Below are positions 35,624 to 47,550 of a stretch of 64,000 nucleotides of DNA, piece after piece. The DNA is from Lichtheimia corymbifera B2541 (Eukaryota; Mucoromycota; Mucoromycetes; Mucorales; Lichtheimiaceae). Made by a program: the position numbers and the translations under genes. The notes below the pieces were generated by a model, which was not told where the DNA came from, searched no databases, and was given only the letters and a program-made list of their open reading frames with translations. The DNA is taken from the NCBI GenBank assembly GCA_000697475.1, contig JNEU01000330.1, positions 62,001 through 126,000 of the forward strand. The letters are read 5' to 3'. Position 1 is the first letter of the stretch; each line of letters starts with the position of its first letter.

Positions 35624-36315
35624 TTAAGCAATGGTAACTTCGACCTGAGAGAAAAAAATTTTTGATTCATGTCAGCCATCCCATCATTTTGCATCCAATT
35701 TGTTTAATGATATTCTTACCTCGACACCGGGTTCAATGGAGATGGAAGTGATTTGCTTGACGATCTCAGAGGGGGAGTGCAAATCGATCAAACGCTTGTG
35801 GATTCTCATCTCGAACTTGTCGAAGGTCTCGGAACCGTTACCACAGGGAGACTTACGGGTGGTGATGCGGAGGACCTTGGTGGGGAGACGAACGGGACCC
35901 TTGACCTTGAGCTGCTTGTCCTTAGCACGTTGGATGAGATCAGCAGAGACTATTGTATCGAGGTACATGGTCAATACCAAATCTGGTGATCGTGACACAC
36001 ACACAGGGCTTCTTGAAACTATGGCAACCATAGGGAAACCAATCCAATCAACACATACCCTTCTCGAGGTTCTTGACGTTGCGGGAGGTCAAGGTGATAC
36101 GAATGCGGTGGATCCTATAACGCGCAAATGACATGAGTAAATCTTTGTTCCCAATGGGCACTCGATGAGCCGACATGGCAAAAGCAACTTACTTGACCTG
36201 GGGCTGTTCCTCCAATCCGGGCTTAGTCTATTGATTATCAACAAGAATATGTCAGCGTTCATCGATTTAAGTTATGATAAAAAAGGACACTCACAGTAGC
36301 GGCAGCGGCAGACAT
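35624..36315 (-). CDS. RPS20: 40S ribosomal protein uS10 (RPS20)
   Basis: Five exons: 36295-36315, 36193-36227, 36059-36114, 35720-35949 and 35624-35644, giving 120 residues. The N-terminus (MSAAAAT) and the last six residues (VEVTIA) sit on separate 21-nt exons, so the largest ORF alone misses both ends. Family blocks are [58 protein letters not shown] and [14 protein letters not shown]. uS10 is a head protein of the small subunit next to the mRNA entry region. Codon use is strongly biased, as expected for a ribosomal protein gene. The many introns are typical of such genes in intron-rich fungi. Confidence 0.97.
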
Positions 36316-36997
36316 GTTTGTTAAAGCGAAAAAGAAGGATCAAGCGGTTGCCAACAGCGCGAAAATTTTTGTTACGGCGGGGGCGGCTGAGCTGACAGAC
36401 GTCACTTGTCACTGCTTGCCCTTTCACCACCGACACACATCTTCCATCAACCTACCCCTTTTCCGATCCCAGCTGCACGGACCAAATGTCACCAGCCACG
36501 TGCAATAAACATATAAGCTACTTTTTTGTCGATCCCTCAACAGCTATATATATATACTTCCTATTATATTGGCCTTGGATAACTCTCATAAAACAAGCAT
36601 GATTTCATATAAACGTGTCGCTCAATTACTGACCGTCAAAGTTTGTCAGGGCAGAGTTGTTTGTGATTTCAATTCAGTTGTATGTTGACATTGTTGTGTT
36701 TATTTTGACAATGAATGTATTGTTAAATGCAAAAAGAAGCCTTAATACTGCACCATCCCTTTCGTTCATGAGCCAATAAGCCATACCCAGACCTAGTTAT
36801 CCCTTATCATAGCAAATCACTTCATAAAAAGTCAAGAATGTAGGCGGATTGAAGAATGCTTATACATTGAGTTCGACGCAATTGATATTAAAGAAAGAAA
36901 GTAATCATGCAGGGCATCTAGCTCATTGCTTTTGTGATGATATCCTATGATTGTGATCCATGTAAATCTCATATCCATCACTACGTAGTTGAATGAC
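36316..36997. other. Promoter of the uS10 gene and 3' flank of the acyl-CoA synthetase gene
   Basis: 0.7 kb, with a G+C-rich stretch next to the uS10 start; no gene seen. Confidence 0.5.
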
Positions 36998-39393
36998 TTA
37001 CATATCCTTCAATTCTTTGGCATAGGTCTCACTGATATCCTTTCGCTTGATTTTTTGTGCTGGTGTCAACAAGCCCTGTTTGCTAAAGGTTAGTACCCTG
37101 CTAACCCCACGAGCCAATTCCCCTTATCATTACCATCTCTGATGTCCAAAGATCCTTGCAAAGCCAAATATCGTGCATAAGTTCAGCACCCTTAAGCCCG
37201 GATTGTTTTGCTTGGGTGTGCAGCATATCCAGAACGAGCTTACGTACTCGACGATCAGCGCATAATTGCTCCCAATCCTCAATATGGATACCATTGCTGG
37301 CTGCCAATGATCGAAGAGACTTTTCCACAGGCACGACGAGACCCACGGGTTTGGGGTATAAGGGATCCACGTACATGCACATGTTCTCCACAATAACGCA
37401 GGTCTTGTAGATGCTTTCAGCTTTTTCCAAGGCAATATATTCGCCATTGCTCAACTTGACGAGGTTCTTTTTGCGGTCAATGATAGTAATGGTACCAGTA
37501 GCATTCCATTCACCGATATCACCCGTCTTGAGCCAGCCATCAGACGTAATGGTTTCTTTTGTGAGTTCCTCTTGATTGTAGTAACCTGAAGTGACAGATG
37601 GGCCACGGATCCAAATTTCACCTTGTGGACGATCCTTGTTGGTGCTTAGGTAGCCAAGTTCAGGTACATCAACCAGCTTCACCTCAACGCATGGTACGGG
37701 TGCACCCACTTCGCCTAAAGCAAACTGCTCCGGAGCCATGACGGCACACATACTATTACCATTGGCTATTAGTCTCCTGTTCCCGTTATCATCCTCTACT
37801 CAAGTTCCCACATACCCGCAGCTATGAATAAAAATTACAGTCAGCTAACTTTGATAAATCCAAAAGGAAAATAATGAAAATGTACCTTTCAGTCATGCCG
37901 TATCCACAGATGATAGGTGCCAAAGACAAAGATAAGAATTGCTGTGTTTCAGAGGAGAGTGGTGCACCACCTGATAAGCCATAACGTAGTCGACCACCGA
38001 GTTGTTGTTTGACGTTCTTGAAAATAATGCGATCCAGAAAGCCGGTAGGTAAACCCATGCTCTGAAGATATTCCTTGAGATTCAAAGCACCTTGGAAAAC
38101 GGATTCAATACGTGGACCTCGCTGAGCCACCTTGCCAAGAATCGTCTTGCGAATAGTTTCCCACACTTGAGGTACACCTGTCATGATAGTGGGACCGAAC
38201 TCCATCAAGTCACCATTGCAGTTTCGCACCGATGCATCTGTCAATGTCTTAATAGTGCCATATCCGAGAGTAAGACCCAAAAAGATACAAAGATTCTCCA
38301 CAAGGAATTCAAGGACATGTGCCAAAGGAAGGTATGCCATCATGGTATCATTGTCTTCAACAAGATGCTGTAACATACGGCAAACACCGGCGACTTGAAT
38401 AAAACAAAGGTAAGCCATCCCATATGTTTTCACATTCTCTATTTGTTACTTTACTTGCAGCCACCACATTGCCATGGGTCAAGACAACACCTTTAGGATT
38501 GCCGGTACTGCCACTGGTATACATAATGCAACAGATATCTTCGCTGGCTGGTTTGACAGGATCCACGATATTGGCCTTGCCGACAACCAACAATTCTTGG
38601 AAAGGAATGACATGTTGAACTTGTTTGTTGAAGCGCAGACGTTCTACCAAGGAAGCATCGCCGTCACCACGGTAAATGATATGCGTGATGGTAGGACAGG
38701 AAGGTAGGATTTGCTCCAAGACATTCAGCTGATCACCATTGATGAAACACACCGAGCTCTTTGTTTCATTGATTGAGTGTTGAAGACCTTCAGCGCCAAG
38801 TGTATCATAAGCTGTAACAATGGAAATTGCCTGGGAAAATGCACCTTCATCATCATCATCCTGTTAGTCCCATTACTATTCGCCTTCTCCTTAGCATCCA
38901 TTCTCTCTCCTTACCATGTGCCATCATCATCCACTCGACACTAGTTGTCAATACTGTATTAGCCGCATATACTTTGGACATTCCTTCATCCCCATCCTTA
39001 CCTTGTAGAAGCAAACAAATGTAATCGATCACCCTTTTTCATGCCCAATTTGAATAATCCAGCACCGAGTATCTTGGTCATTTCTCGAGCCTCGTTGTAG
39101 CTGTAATAGTGATAGCCGCTCAACTGATAATATGTCCATTGCTTGATATCCACTTTGCCGTTGCTACGTTTGATCTCCTTTTCTTCATTGAATGTCTTTT
39201 CAAGGATACGATATCCAAAACCATGTCGTTCCTTGTAGGTGGTTGCAGCATAGTCGAGGACGTCATAAAGAGTTTCAACACCTTGAGCAGGGATCTTCAT
39301 GAGCTCTGATGGAGCGAGAATGGACCGACGCACAGGTGTCTCGCCAGGAACATTGTCCGGAGTGACATTGATGGAAAAGGTACGCTGCGTCAT
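36998..39393 (-). CDS. Long-chain-fatty-acid-CoA ligase (FAA/ACSL type)
   Basis: Seven exons: 39002-39393, 38915-38940, 38455-38844, 37886-38393, 37816-37821, 37134-37752 and 36998-37075, giving 672 residues. It activates long-chain fatty acids with ATP and CoA via an acyl-adenylate. Motifs are the AMP-binding P-loop YTSGSTGNPKG, AYLPLAHVLEFLVEN, the adenine-site loop GYGMTESCG, and the FACS signature GWLKTGDIGEW with DRKKNLVKLSNGEYIALEK. The C-terminus GLLTPAQKIKRKDISETY is reached by an intron (37076-37133) that carries a perfect TACTAAC branch site. The fifth exon is 6 nt and encodes part of the ESCG motif. There is no clear signal or PTS1 (ends KELKDM), so ER, lipid droplet or cytosolic-face location is likely. 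It may work with the acyl-CoA oxidase at the right end, but the genes are 22 kb apart. Confidence 0.95.
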
Positions 39394-41044
39394 TGGTGAA
39401 GGTTGGCGTCAAATGTGCCTTTGTGTGTGAGTGTGTGTGTGAGAGAGAGGGAGAGAAAGGGAGGAAGAGAAAGAAGCGTGTTTGATTGAATGTGTGTCAC
39501 CTACAACTCGCAGATGTCATTTTGACCTGCCGCTACTAAAAAATCACATGTCAGCAGATAATGCAATTAGCAATGGACTTGTTCAGCTTCATGATGCATC
39601 CCACGGTCATCAATTTAACACGCTATTGTAATAACATCATCCATGCTTATATCTCCTTAGTCATTCAACATTATCAAATATAAAGAGAAACGGCTTGGAT
39701 AAAGAAACATGAGATGTACTACTGTCAGAAGGGATGTTGAGCGACACGATACGGTTGTTCTGTTACTGCAGAGCATCTGCAGCTGCCTATAAACTATATT
39801 TGAATGGTCCGAGCGTTCATTTTGTCAATTAAAAATCACATGCGATTGCACTCATTGTCAGAAATCATCAATCAGCAAAAAAATACTTTGCCGATGGAAA
39901 GCAAGGAATAGTATTGTTGTATATGTGGTGTGGTAGAACATTGCCGAGTGGAAACCTTGAGTGACGTTACCCTCAAAGTAATGGCCTCCTTTCTTTTGTG
40001 TGGCGAGTGTTGTATGTACGTAAGCTGTTTTCATGCTGCAGCTCCACCTCCGACTTTGTAAGATGCTTGATCACTTTAGCATGTCTTCCTTTTCTTGCAT
40101 GGACCACAGCATCTGGTCATCAACATTATCACAACATCCCTTTTTCATCTATCGCATATACCATCAAAAGTTCCGTTGATGATGATGTGGGTTGCCATGC
40201 ATGGAAGATGTTCATGCATTGATCTTTGCGTCATCTATTATGTGGGCTTATTTCATTGTCTTATTACAGTACACGCATGTTCATTGTTGTCTTCGTGATA
40301 AATGGTCACACCCCTTGATGGAACCAATATAGTATACATATGCATATGCTGCTTGTCATTCTCCATCATTTTCATCTCTGAGCAGCGGTCTGCTTTCAAG
40401 TAGTTGGGGAACTTGGTGATCCGTATTCTTGTACTTTGCAAGTAGGATCCAATCCAAGAATACTAGTAGGATTTTCTGGTGACTCTTTTCTTGGTGACCC
40501 AAATATACCCCTTGTGGTTTACCACTATACATCGTTTTAAAATCCTACACTGAGGGATGCATCATCTATAGCTGATTGATCTCTGTAAAGTGAAAGTCAA
40601 CACTTCTGTCGGATTATAAGACGAATACCAATGCTTCATCCTTGCATGCACTACTATCACTCCTCATTGAGCTCTTCCCAGCTGCAGCTAAGGACACAAA
40701 TGAATCTTTAGTTTATTATGTGATTCAGAGAGAACAAGCATGGAAAAATGAATTCGAAGCACTCTCTATAGTTGGCTACCAGACAATGAAAAAGGAAAAA
40801 ACTTTGCGACAATGGAGCGCTATCCTGTTTGTTTTCATTTAATATATAGCACTTGTAGCATATGTCTCCTATCATTTCATATATCACGTGTAGGGCAATA
40901 AAGAACGTTGTCTCTTTTATTGGCATATGCATGACCGAAAGTTAAACTGGTATCCTGAATCCGCTACCGGAATAGGACGCGAATTCTTGGGACGCGGAGA
41001 GAAGCGCGACCTACTCGTTCCACCACTACTTGTCCCTTCCCACA
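39394..41044. other. Divergent promoter region
   Basis: 1.65 kb between the acyl-CoA synthetase (minus) and NSE2 (plus). It has GT/GA repeats near 39420-39470. Short ORFs lack motifs; no gene called. Confidence 0.5.
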
Positions 41045-42179
41045 ATGGCAGTTGCTTCAAGGAATTTCAATAACGCTGAAGACGACGATCTCGATGTCGA
41101 CCAAACAGCTCAATCTATCCAAGATCAGCTCCAACAATACAAGTTGACTACATTTGACGCTACTCGATTTGCTGGCTTCACGAACGACAACGACTCAGTG
41201 CTTAATCACGTCCAAAAGGGTTATCAACAAGCAGCAGATATCGCCATCGACTTGGAACAACTTGGTGAATCTGAAGAGGTGACTCTCGTGGAGGGAGTGG
41301 CTGTCAAGATACGTGGCTCATGTTGGACTATTGCAACTTTTATATAGGCACAAAAGCTGCTAGAGAGTGTTACTATCTGCATTGACGCCGAGCATGAGCT
41401 TTCGACACAAAAGATGATCTTTCAACAATTAGCCAACCGTATTCAACGAGGCGAGGCGATTGTAAGTGGATCATACGACATGATGAGCCTGTGCCTAATA
41501 AGGATGAGGGATAGAATGATCCAGTGGCTGCCTACAATCAATTCCTACAACGTGAACAAGCCAAATACCGTGCCATGTCTGCCAAAAAGAAGTATTACAC
41601 CAACCGAAAGTTTGAGGATTTCCGTCAGGCCATTTGGGTAAGTTTATTATTATCATCCATCATGGGGTTAGACTAATGACTGTCGAAATATAGGACGTGA
41701 ACCATGGGACTGATGAACCAATGCCTCCCTATGTTGCACCTGGCGAAGTTGAAACTGCAGATGATGACGACGATTTGATGGTGTCCCAAGGTCGACGTTC
41801 AATGAAGTGTCCTCTGACCGGTACCTGGCTTGAGGATCCTGTGACAAGGTGAGTTTTTCTGGTACATGAAGGGGATTTCATCATGCTGGTTTACTTACAT
41901 CAAATACAACAGCAAATTATGTGCTCATAGTTTCAGCAGGAACGCAATTATGGGATTAATAAGAAGCCATCGTGGGCGTGTCGAGTGTCCAATGACAGGA
42001 TGTCACAAGGTTCTGGATCAAAATGCACTTTACGACGATACCATGTTAGAACGTAGTGTGGAAAGAGCCATGGAGGAAGACCGGTTGCGTACCGAACAAA
42101 CAGAGGTAAAACAAAGAGCGATAAGGGACATGGCAACTCGGGCTAAGATGTTCTGTTATAGTTCTTTGATGTAGAATGA
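41045..42179 (+). CDS. NSE2: E3 SUMO-protein ligase NSE2/MMS21 (SMC5-6 complex)
   Basis: Exons 41045-41278, 41348-41461, 41515-41637, 41694-41848, 41913-42105 and 42162-42179 give 278 residues. The first half is helical and polar, as expected for the arm that packs on the SMC5 coiled coil. The C-terminal SP-RING is clear: KCPLTGTWLEDPVTS, LCAHSFSRNAIMGLI, then ECPMTGCHKVLDQNAL. This fits the Cys-His-Cys-Cys single-zinc site of NSE2 with the first Cys of a classical RING replaced. Nse2 attaches SUMO to SMC5-6 and DNA-repair substrates in the nucleus. The end is ambiguous: splicing out 42106-42161 gives a short tail FFDVE, whereas reading through gives 22 other residues and a stop at 42174. I favour splicing because the spliced tail is acidic and the intron borders are good. 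Confidence 0.91.
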
Positions 42180-42471
42180 AAAACCCTTGTATATATATAT
42201 TTCCCATATTACATTGCTATACATAATTCAGCTTCCTTTCACACGTTGGAAATAGGAAATGGCATGTGCAAGTAACGTGACCCCTTCAGCTCAAAAGTGT
42301 ATCAATGCCAAGCCATGTTAACTGCGCCTATCACATCCGATGACACCGTATTCAAACAACGTTTCTGAGATTGGACATGTTCCTTTTAATTGAAAAGGGG
42401 AGAGGTTTAACAGGTAGTTGGAAGGGAAAAAAGAGGAGTAAAATAGAGAGAATAAAGAAAAGGGTATCTTG

Positions 42472-42972
42472 TTAAACGCCTTCGAGTTGACTTTCCATCT
42501 CATCAAGCTCATCTCTGACTTCCTTGTGTTTGGCTTCGATCGCAGCGTTTTTCTTTTCCCATTCTTTCACTTCTTGCTTCAGCTTGATTTCTTTCTTTTC
42601 CAATTGCTCTGCACGTAAATCAGCCTCGCGGAAACTAAAATTATGTCAAAGGATGGTTAGCATAATGTCCGCATGAAATGACACCAATACTTACTTCTCG
42701 CTAGCTTCTTTAAGATCTGCTTCTGCTTTCTCAAGCTGTTCTTCGAGCAACTTGGCACGCGATTGGAGCTCTTCAAGATTCTCATCCTTTTTGCTTTGCT
42801 CGTTTTCGAGTTGTCCCACCTTTTCCTCGAGCTCTTGAGCGCGTGCGTTGGCAGTCTCCACCTCACCTCGGAGGGTTGCAAGTTTCTAACACGATCGTTG
42901 GGTGTTGCTGTCAGCCAATCGTTGTCAATGCCGTACCATTGAAGGTCATCTTACCTCTTTGAATTTCTCCAT
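42472..42972 (-). CDS. Short tropomyosin
   Basis: Three exons, 42955-42972, 42695-42885 and 42472-42634, give 123 residues that are almost entirely one coiled coil. The first exon is 18 nt (MEKFKE) and matches the conserved tropomyosin start (M[DE]K[IL][RK]EK). The C-terminal half (ENFREADLRAEQLEKKEIK, EWEKKNAAIEAKHKEVRDEL, DEMESQLEGV) is the typical fungal Tpm1/Cdc8 end. Tropomyosin polymerises head to tail along actin cables and supports formin-dependent polarised transport and cytokinesis. The usual fungal forms are 161 or 199 residues, spanning four or five actins. This one is about 38 residues shorter than the 161-residue form, close to one actin period, which would make it a three-actin molecule. 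The introns are too short (60 and 69 nt) to hide the missing part. Confidence 0.88.
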
Positions 42973-43528
42973 GACGTGTAAGCTGATGAAAAGGAGCTCG
43001 TTAACGTCGTTCCTGCAACTGAGCTTTTTTATAAGCGGGTGATCCGGTGTTTGAATTCTCACGTGGTTGTCGAAAGGTTGCTGTGGATGTTACCATATTC
43101 CCATCTTTGCTGAAAAGCGGTTACATGATGCTATTCGGGTAGAAGATGTAGTGCTTCCTTAAATGACCCTATCCTCGAAATGCAAGCGTTGTAGGATGTA
43201 ATAGTGAATATATACGTATATCGAAATAAAGCACATAAAACATTTATCCATCATATTATAACAGCCCCTGAGGTATCCTGAGCACGAGTATCAGTAATTA
43301 GAATGGTGCTCAACTTCCGTTTCAATGCATGTTTATCATTTTTCGGTATTTCAAAGCTAAAAGGGGAGGATGTATTCAGAAGATGGAAGCAGTAAAACGT
43401 AACGAGGACCGAGTGACGACACCACGGGGATTCCTTCATCCCATTCAAGCCTTGTTTATAGAAGCCAATGAAATAACTCATATAGATAAAGCATTATATC
43501 TTGTCCACACTGCTACTCGTTTCCGCTA
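42973..43528. other. Tropomyosin promoter and TVP18 3' flank
   Basis: 0.56 kb; short ORFs on both strands have no motif. No gene seen. Confidence 0.5.
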
Positions 43529-44500
43529 TTATACGACATTGCTTACACCTGTACCCCCAAGCAGCCTAAATTTGAATTGTAGAATAACAAACATCATCAT
43601 CCTACTCGCTATACTGGTCATTCGTTATCATAGTTGGCTTACCTAGAGCTTGCAAATGATTGTCCTCGGACCGCAGCAATGGCTAATCATATGTTAGTAA
43701 ACTTGGCACCATTTCAAGAAAGGATACCTCCGTATCAATACAGCTACTACCACTTACCATAACAGATGGCGCCAAGCAATAACACGACTGCGCATGCATT
43801 CAAACTTGATGATGAGATGATATTGCTGAGGAACATGACGATCGCAAAGCTATCATGCGAGCCATTAATATGAACCCTATATTCCTCCCCGATATGCACT
43901 TACATGAGATACATCAATGCTCGTAGCCAGGTGTTCTCAAAATAGGTAAGGAAGCTGTCACTTTTGCATGAAATTGGGTCATCAAAGAAAGTTTTAAGTA
44001 CTCTCTTCGATCACTGTGGCCTGCAAACAGCTATAATACTTACAACTTTGGGCTCGTTGGGCAAAGCTGCACATGATGGTATCAGCAATCATTTGTTCTT
44101 TTGCGCACACCACATGATGATAGTACTCTCTCTTACCTTTAGGCATAATGGCACTTCCACAAAAAGGAGGATGAGTGCAATCACCCTTACAATGATTTGA
44201 GATCAATACGACTGTAAGTCTTTTATTGATGATACCTTACCATCCAACGATGCTAAATGCGATATGAGACATAAATCCAATAATGCCCAGAACAATCAAT
44301 ACTATTATGCCACATGATCCATGATCAGATAAATGATAACACTCGCTTGGTATACGACCCTTACATATGATGGCTACAATGCCAAGCCTAATAAGATGGC
44401 ATGGTGAGCTGTTTTCCGCGACGCTACTACAGTTGACGCATACTTACCATTGTCCATAGAGCGAAAAATTGAGCGAAGTGAATTCACCGAATATGCCCAT
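43529..44500 (-). CDS. TVP18: Golgi membrane protein TVP18
   Basis: Nine small exons: 44448-44500, 44365-44387, 44241-44301, 44137-44185, 44044-44066, 43904-43960, 43758-43849, 43643-43682 and 43529-43565. All phases agree and the sum is 144 residues plus stop. No exon exceeds 92 nt, so there is no long ORF. The protein starts MGIFGEFTSLNFSLYGQW and matches the TVP18 family hallmark (NFS[IVL]YGQW). It has four hydrophobic segments (GIVAIILLIVLGIIGFM, IALILLFVEVPLCL, ALMYLIFAIVMFLSNII, ACAVVLLLGAICYGIAAV), a Pro/Cys motif after helix 2 (VPLCLKLCP), and the family C-terminus GGTGVSNVV. TVP18 is a late-Golgi, Tlg2-vesicle associated tetraspan protein of poorly known function. The acceptor before 43904-43960 was chosen over a closer one because it gives a normal intron length. 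Confidence 0.9.
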
Positions 44501-45889
44501 AATGTGTGTGAACAAGAAGTGAGCAGCTCTTGATGTTTACATTACCACTGAAAAGGAAGAATCATTTGTTTGTGCATGAACTGTATAGTCATTCATCCAA
44601 TGGCCATCTCGGCTGATATACAAGCATCGCAAAGAGCACCTTGAGAAAAGCATTTGGATCCACTGCTGATGAGCGGATGATCGTACACAGCGGGACGTCT
44701 TTTTACTTTCAGGGTCCTATCCAATAATGCGATCTGCTTTTCTGCTCCCCCATTTACACATGCTTTGTCTTATGTTCTCTTGTTTTCTTTTTCACGTGTA
44801 TGTTCTTTTCACGTTGATGATCTTTTTGTGCGTCACATGTCAGTGAACGCTGGATGGGACGTAATGTGGCGGTTGCTATATTATCCTTCATGGCGGAAGG
44901 AACGATACCGCGTTCTGCCGCAGGATATCGAATGATGCCGAGAGTCTCTTTTTTTAGAGTGCCACGTATATAAAAAGAAGGATATGGAAATGATGGCTCA
45001 TCATTTCACTAATGGGGACAAAATGGGCCGGTGATGAAAGATTCGGGCAATTTATTTCCTATTCATACTCGATGGCTGACGAAGCATGTCTAAAATGGAA
45101 ACCAAGTATCACTTGGTCAAAACAAGAAAGTCATCCCCCGTGATTCCGCACTTTTTTACGTTGACACATGTGGATGCAAATGGAGCGACTTTTTACTCAT
45201 AACACTTTCCGATTGGGGATTTCCGGTATCCCCCCAACGCATGAGACTCATGCTGCTGCTCCTTCTTTCCTTGACGCCATTCATTGTTTTACAATACATA
45301 TTCTTGTTTGACCTGCTTCAACAGCCAAGGCTAGTCGCCAAGTCGCCAAGCCCCCCAAAAAAAGAGGGCTCTCTCTCTCACACACAGCCATCTTTATATA
45401 TATGCACGTAAATAGCATCATTTATATAGATGCTATCGTTGGGCAAAAAGTTGCAGCTGCAGGTGGTGGTGTTATGCACAAGTTGCAGATTGCCCAGATG
45501 GGCCCCAGTTGTTGGTGGCGTTGGAATACTAGAAAACCATTATTTTCAAAACATACACATTCAGGTAGTCATAATATTGATCCGCCTTCTTTGTTCTATA
45601 TGCGACACGAAATCATCAAACACGGCATGATGGCAAACAGAAAAATTTTCAGTGTGTGAGATTACATGAGGATGAGATTGCATTATATTTGACTTTTTGG
45701 TATATGTACTAATGATTTGACTATGCTAGTTGTTTGATCGATATATACAATGACGGCATAAAAGGGGTGTTGATATCGTGAGGAATGTATAGGATGTGTG
45801 TGTATATGTGCAAGGCGGATAATGAAAAGCAAAAAGGGGTATGTTTAGAGGGGGGAGCAAGAGATGTTTGCAAGAGGCGGAGGACAAAC
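44501..45889. other. Intergenic
   Basis: 1.4 kb. It contains a small plus-strand ORF with a hydrophobic start (ATG near 45250, about 53 codons) and a TATA-like sequence near 45391-45401, neither supported enough to call. No other gene seen. Confidence 0.45.
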
Positions 45890-46312
45890 TTAATACGATG
45901 AGATCGGTGGCAATTCAGCCAGACGCGTGTTTAAGCTTTCGAGTTCTCGTCGGTAGAGGGCATCAAGTTTGACGCAGTCAGCTTCGGATAATCGCTCCAT
46001 CAAGTAAAGATAGCGGTCGATACAGGAATCAAATGCTTCTTGTGCGGTCTCACGGTCACCGTCATAATAAATCGATCCTTGGGATTCAACGGCATAGGCC
46101 AATTCGTCCAATGCAAATTCATATGCATGGGCAAGTTGTTGGATTTCCTCTTCAAAAGAGATGGTGTGTTCGGTTGTTGCGTTTTGTTGTTCGACGTGTG
46201 AAGTTGTAGAGGATGAAGAACGTCGGCGAATACGATTTAGCCACTTTGGTGATTTCATGCTGCTGGTATCAAGATGTTGGTGCTTGGTAACAAAGACAAA
46301 AAGTGATCGCAT
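45890..46312 (-). CDS. Small helical protein, function unknown
   Basis: A single exon. The first ATG after the minus-strand TATA is at 46312 (140 residues); an internal ATG at 46258 gives MKSPKWLNRIRRRSSSS and 122 residues. A basic, Ser-rich start is followed by about 85 residues of regular amphipathic helix: EEEIQQLAHAYEFALDELAY, ETAQEAFDSCIDRYLYLMER, LDALYRRELESLNTRLAELP. The pattern of two or three helices with a GDRETA turn resembles MIT or TPR-like helical hairpins, but no diagnostic residues allow a family call. A TATA box lies about 70-80 bp upstream of the first ATG, supporting expression. The codon pattern looks coding. Confidence 0.7.
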   Translation of the reverse strand: MRSLFVFVTKHQHLDTSSMKSPKWLNRIRRRSSSSTTSHVEQQNATTEHTISFEEEIQQLAHAYEFALDELAYAVESQGSIYYDGDRETAQEAFDSCIDRYLYLMERLSEADCVKLDALYRRELESLNTRLAELPPISSY

Positions 46313-46381
46313 AGCAAAATGTGTAATGGGTATAGAAAAGAAGACTTGAGAATAAGGAATACTATGCAAGCATATTGAGGG

Positions 46382-46393
46382 GTATTTATATAA
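46382..46393 (-). promoter_or_regulatory. TATA box of the small helical protein gene
   Basis: Minus-strand cttatataaata, about 70-80 bp upstream of the first ATG (46312). Confidence 0.6.
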
Positions 46394-47550
46394 GTCTAAG
46401 GTCGGGGTTGACCGGGTGGCACAAGATCTCACTCCCCCCAAAATATAAGCTGAATAATCTAACACCGCCAACCCTTTACTTTTGATCACTTGTTGGGTTT
46501 GCTTTTCGTTATTGTATTGTTCGGATCTGGACTTTATGTTTTTGTTTTCCAGACTTTAAAGAGTAATCCGGTGGGCAACATTTGTGTCAATGAAGGGTTA
46601 CGAAACAAACAATTACATCGCCTTTCCATAATACCGTTTTGTTTTCACCTTTGCTCCTTGGCAGTTTGCAGGTCCGCCTTGGCTTTTAATGGGGGGACAA
46701 AGCATTTGTATCTCTTGTGTTGTCGGGTGTGGAGCAGCAAAAAGTGTATCAACAAGCATTCTTTGTGTTGCTGCGGACCATGTCGGACCATGGATGTGCT
46801 GCGGTATGTCTAGAATCCGCTGCTTGACTAATCCCAAAGCGGGGTATCTTCGTCATGCCGCTGCATATGATCCACTCTCCACTATTTTCTTTGTATTTGT
46901 CATTATGCTTTACGGAGTCCATTCTTTTGCATTCTTCACTCTCAAGGTCCGTACAAGCAGTGCCGTCTAACGACGATCCACTAGTTTCGTCATTTCATTC
47001 CGCCAATCTTATTTTTTCTACCCCGCTTCATGCATTTGTCGTTGTTCCTTGATTATTCTTCTTGGCTGTTTTGCATATGTTATTGTGAACCCCCAAGAGA
47101 TGCTTGGCTCAACAGCAGCGGCAAGCAACGACAGCGGCATAAACCAGCATGTGCATTTGCGGATGACTCAACAAACCCTCCCGGTTTGTACCACATGATC
47201 CATTGTGGGTTCTGGACACGCAACACATTATATTACAAATCGTGTCATCATGACAATGGACAACCCACATTTTCACGCGCTTTCCGTGGCGTCTTTTATC
47301 TGCAGTATGATAGGCTCACGCATGCTTCACAATAAAAATCACAATCCATTCATTTTACCCCACGATTGGTAATCCTCATAATGACGACATGTGCCATGGT
47401 TATAAATGTTCTTTTTATCTTCCATATGTACGGAGAACCCATTATCCGAGAAACATATAGCCTTGTGATTCTAATATCTAACAGGCAAATCGAATAGTGT
47501 AGAAACGAAACCAATAGAATACAGGTGATCTTAAACAATCAATGTTTTGT
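46394..47550. other. Intergenic
   Basis: 1.1 kb between the small helical protein gene and the chitin synthase 3' end. ORFs are short and rich in Cys/Trp/Phe without splice support; nothing called. Confidence 0.5.
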
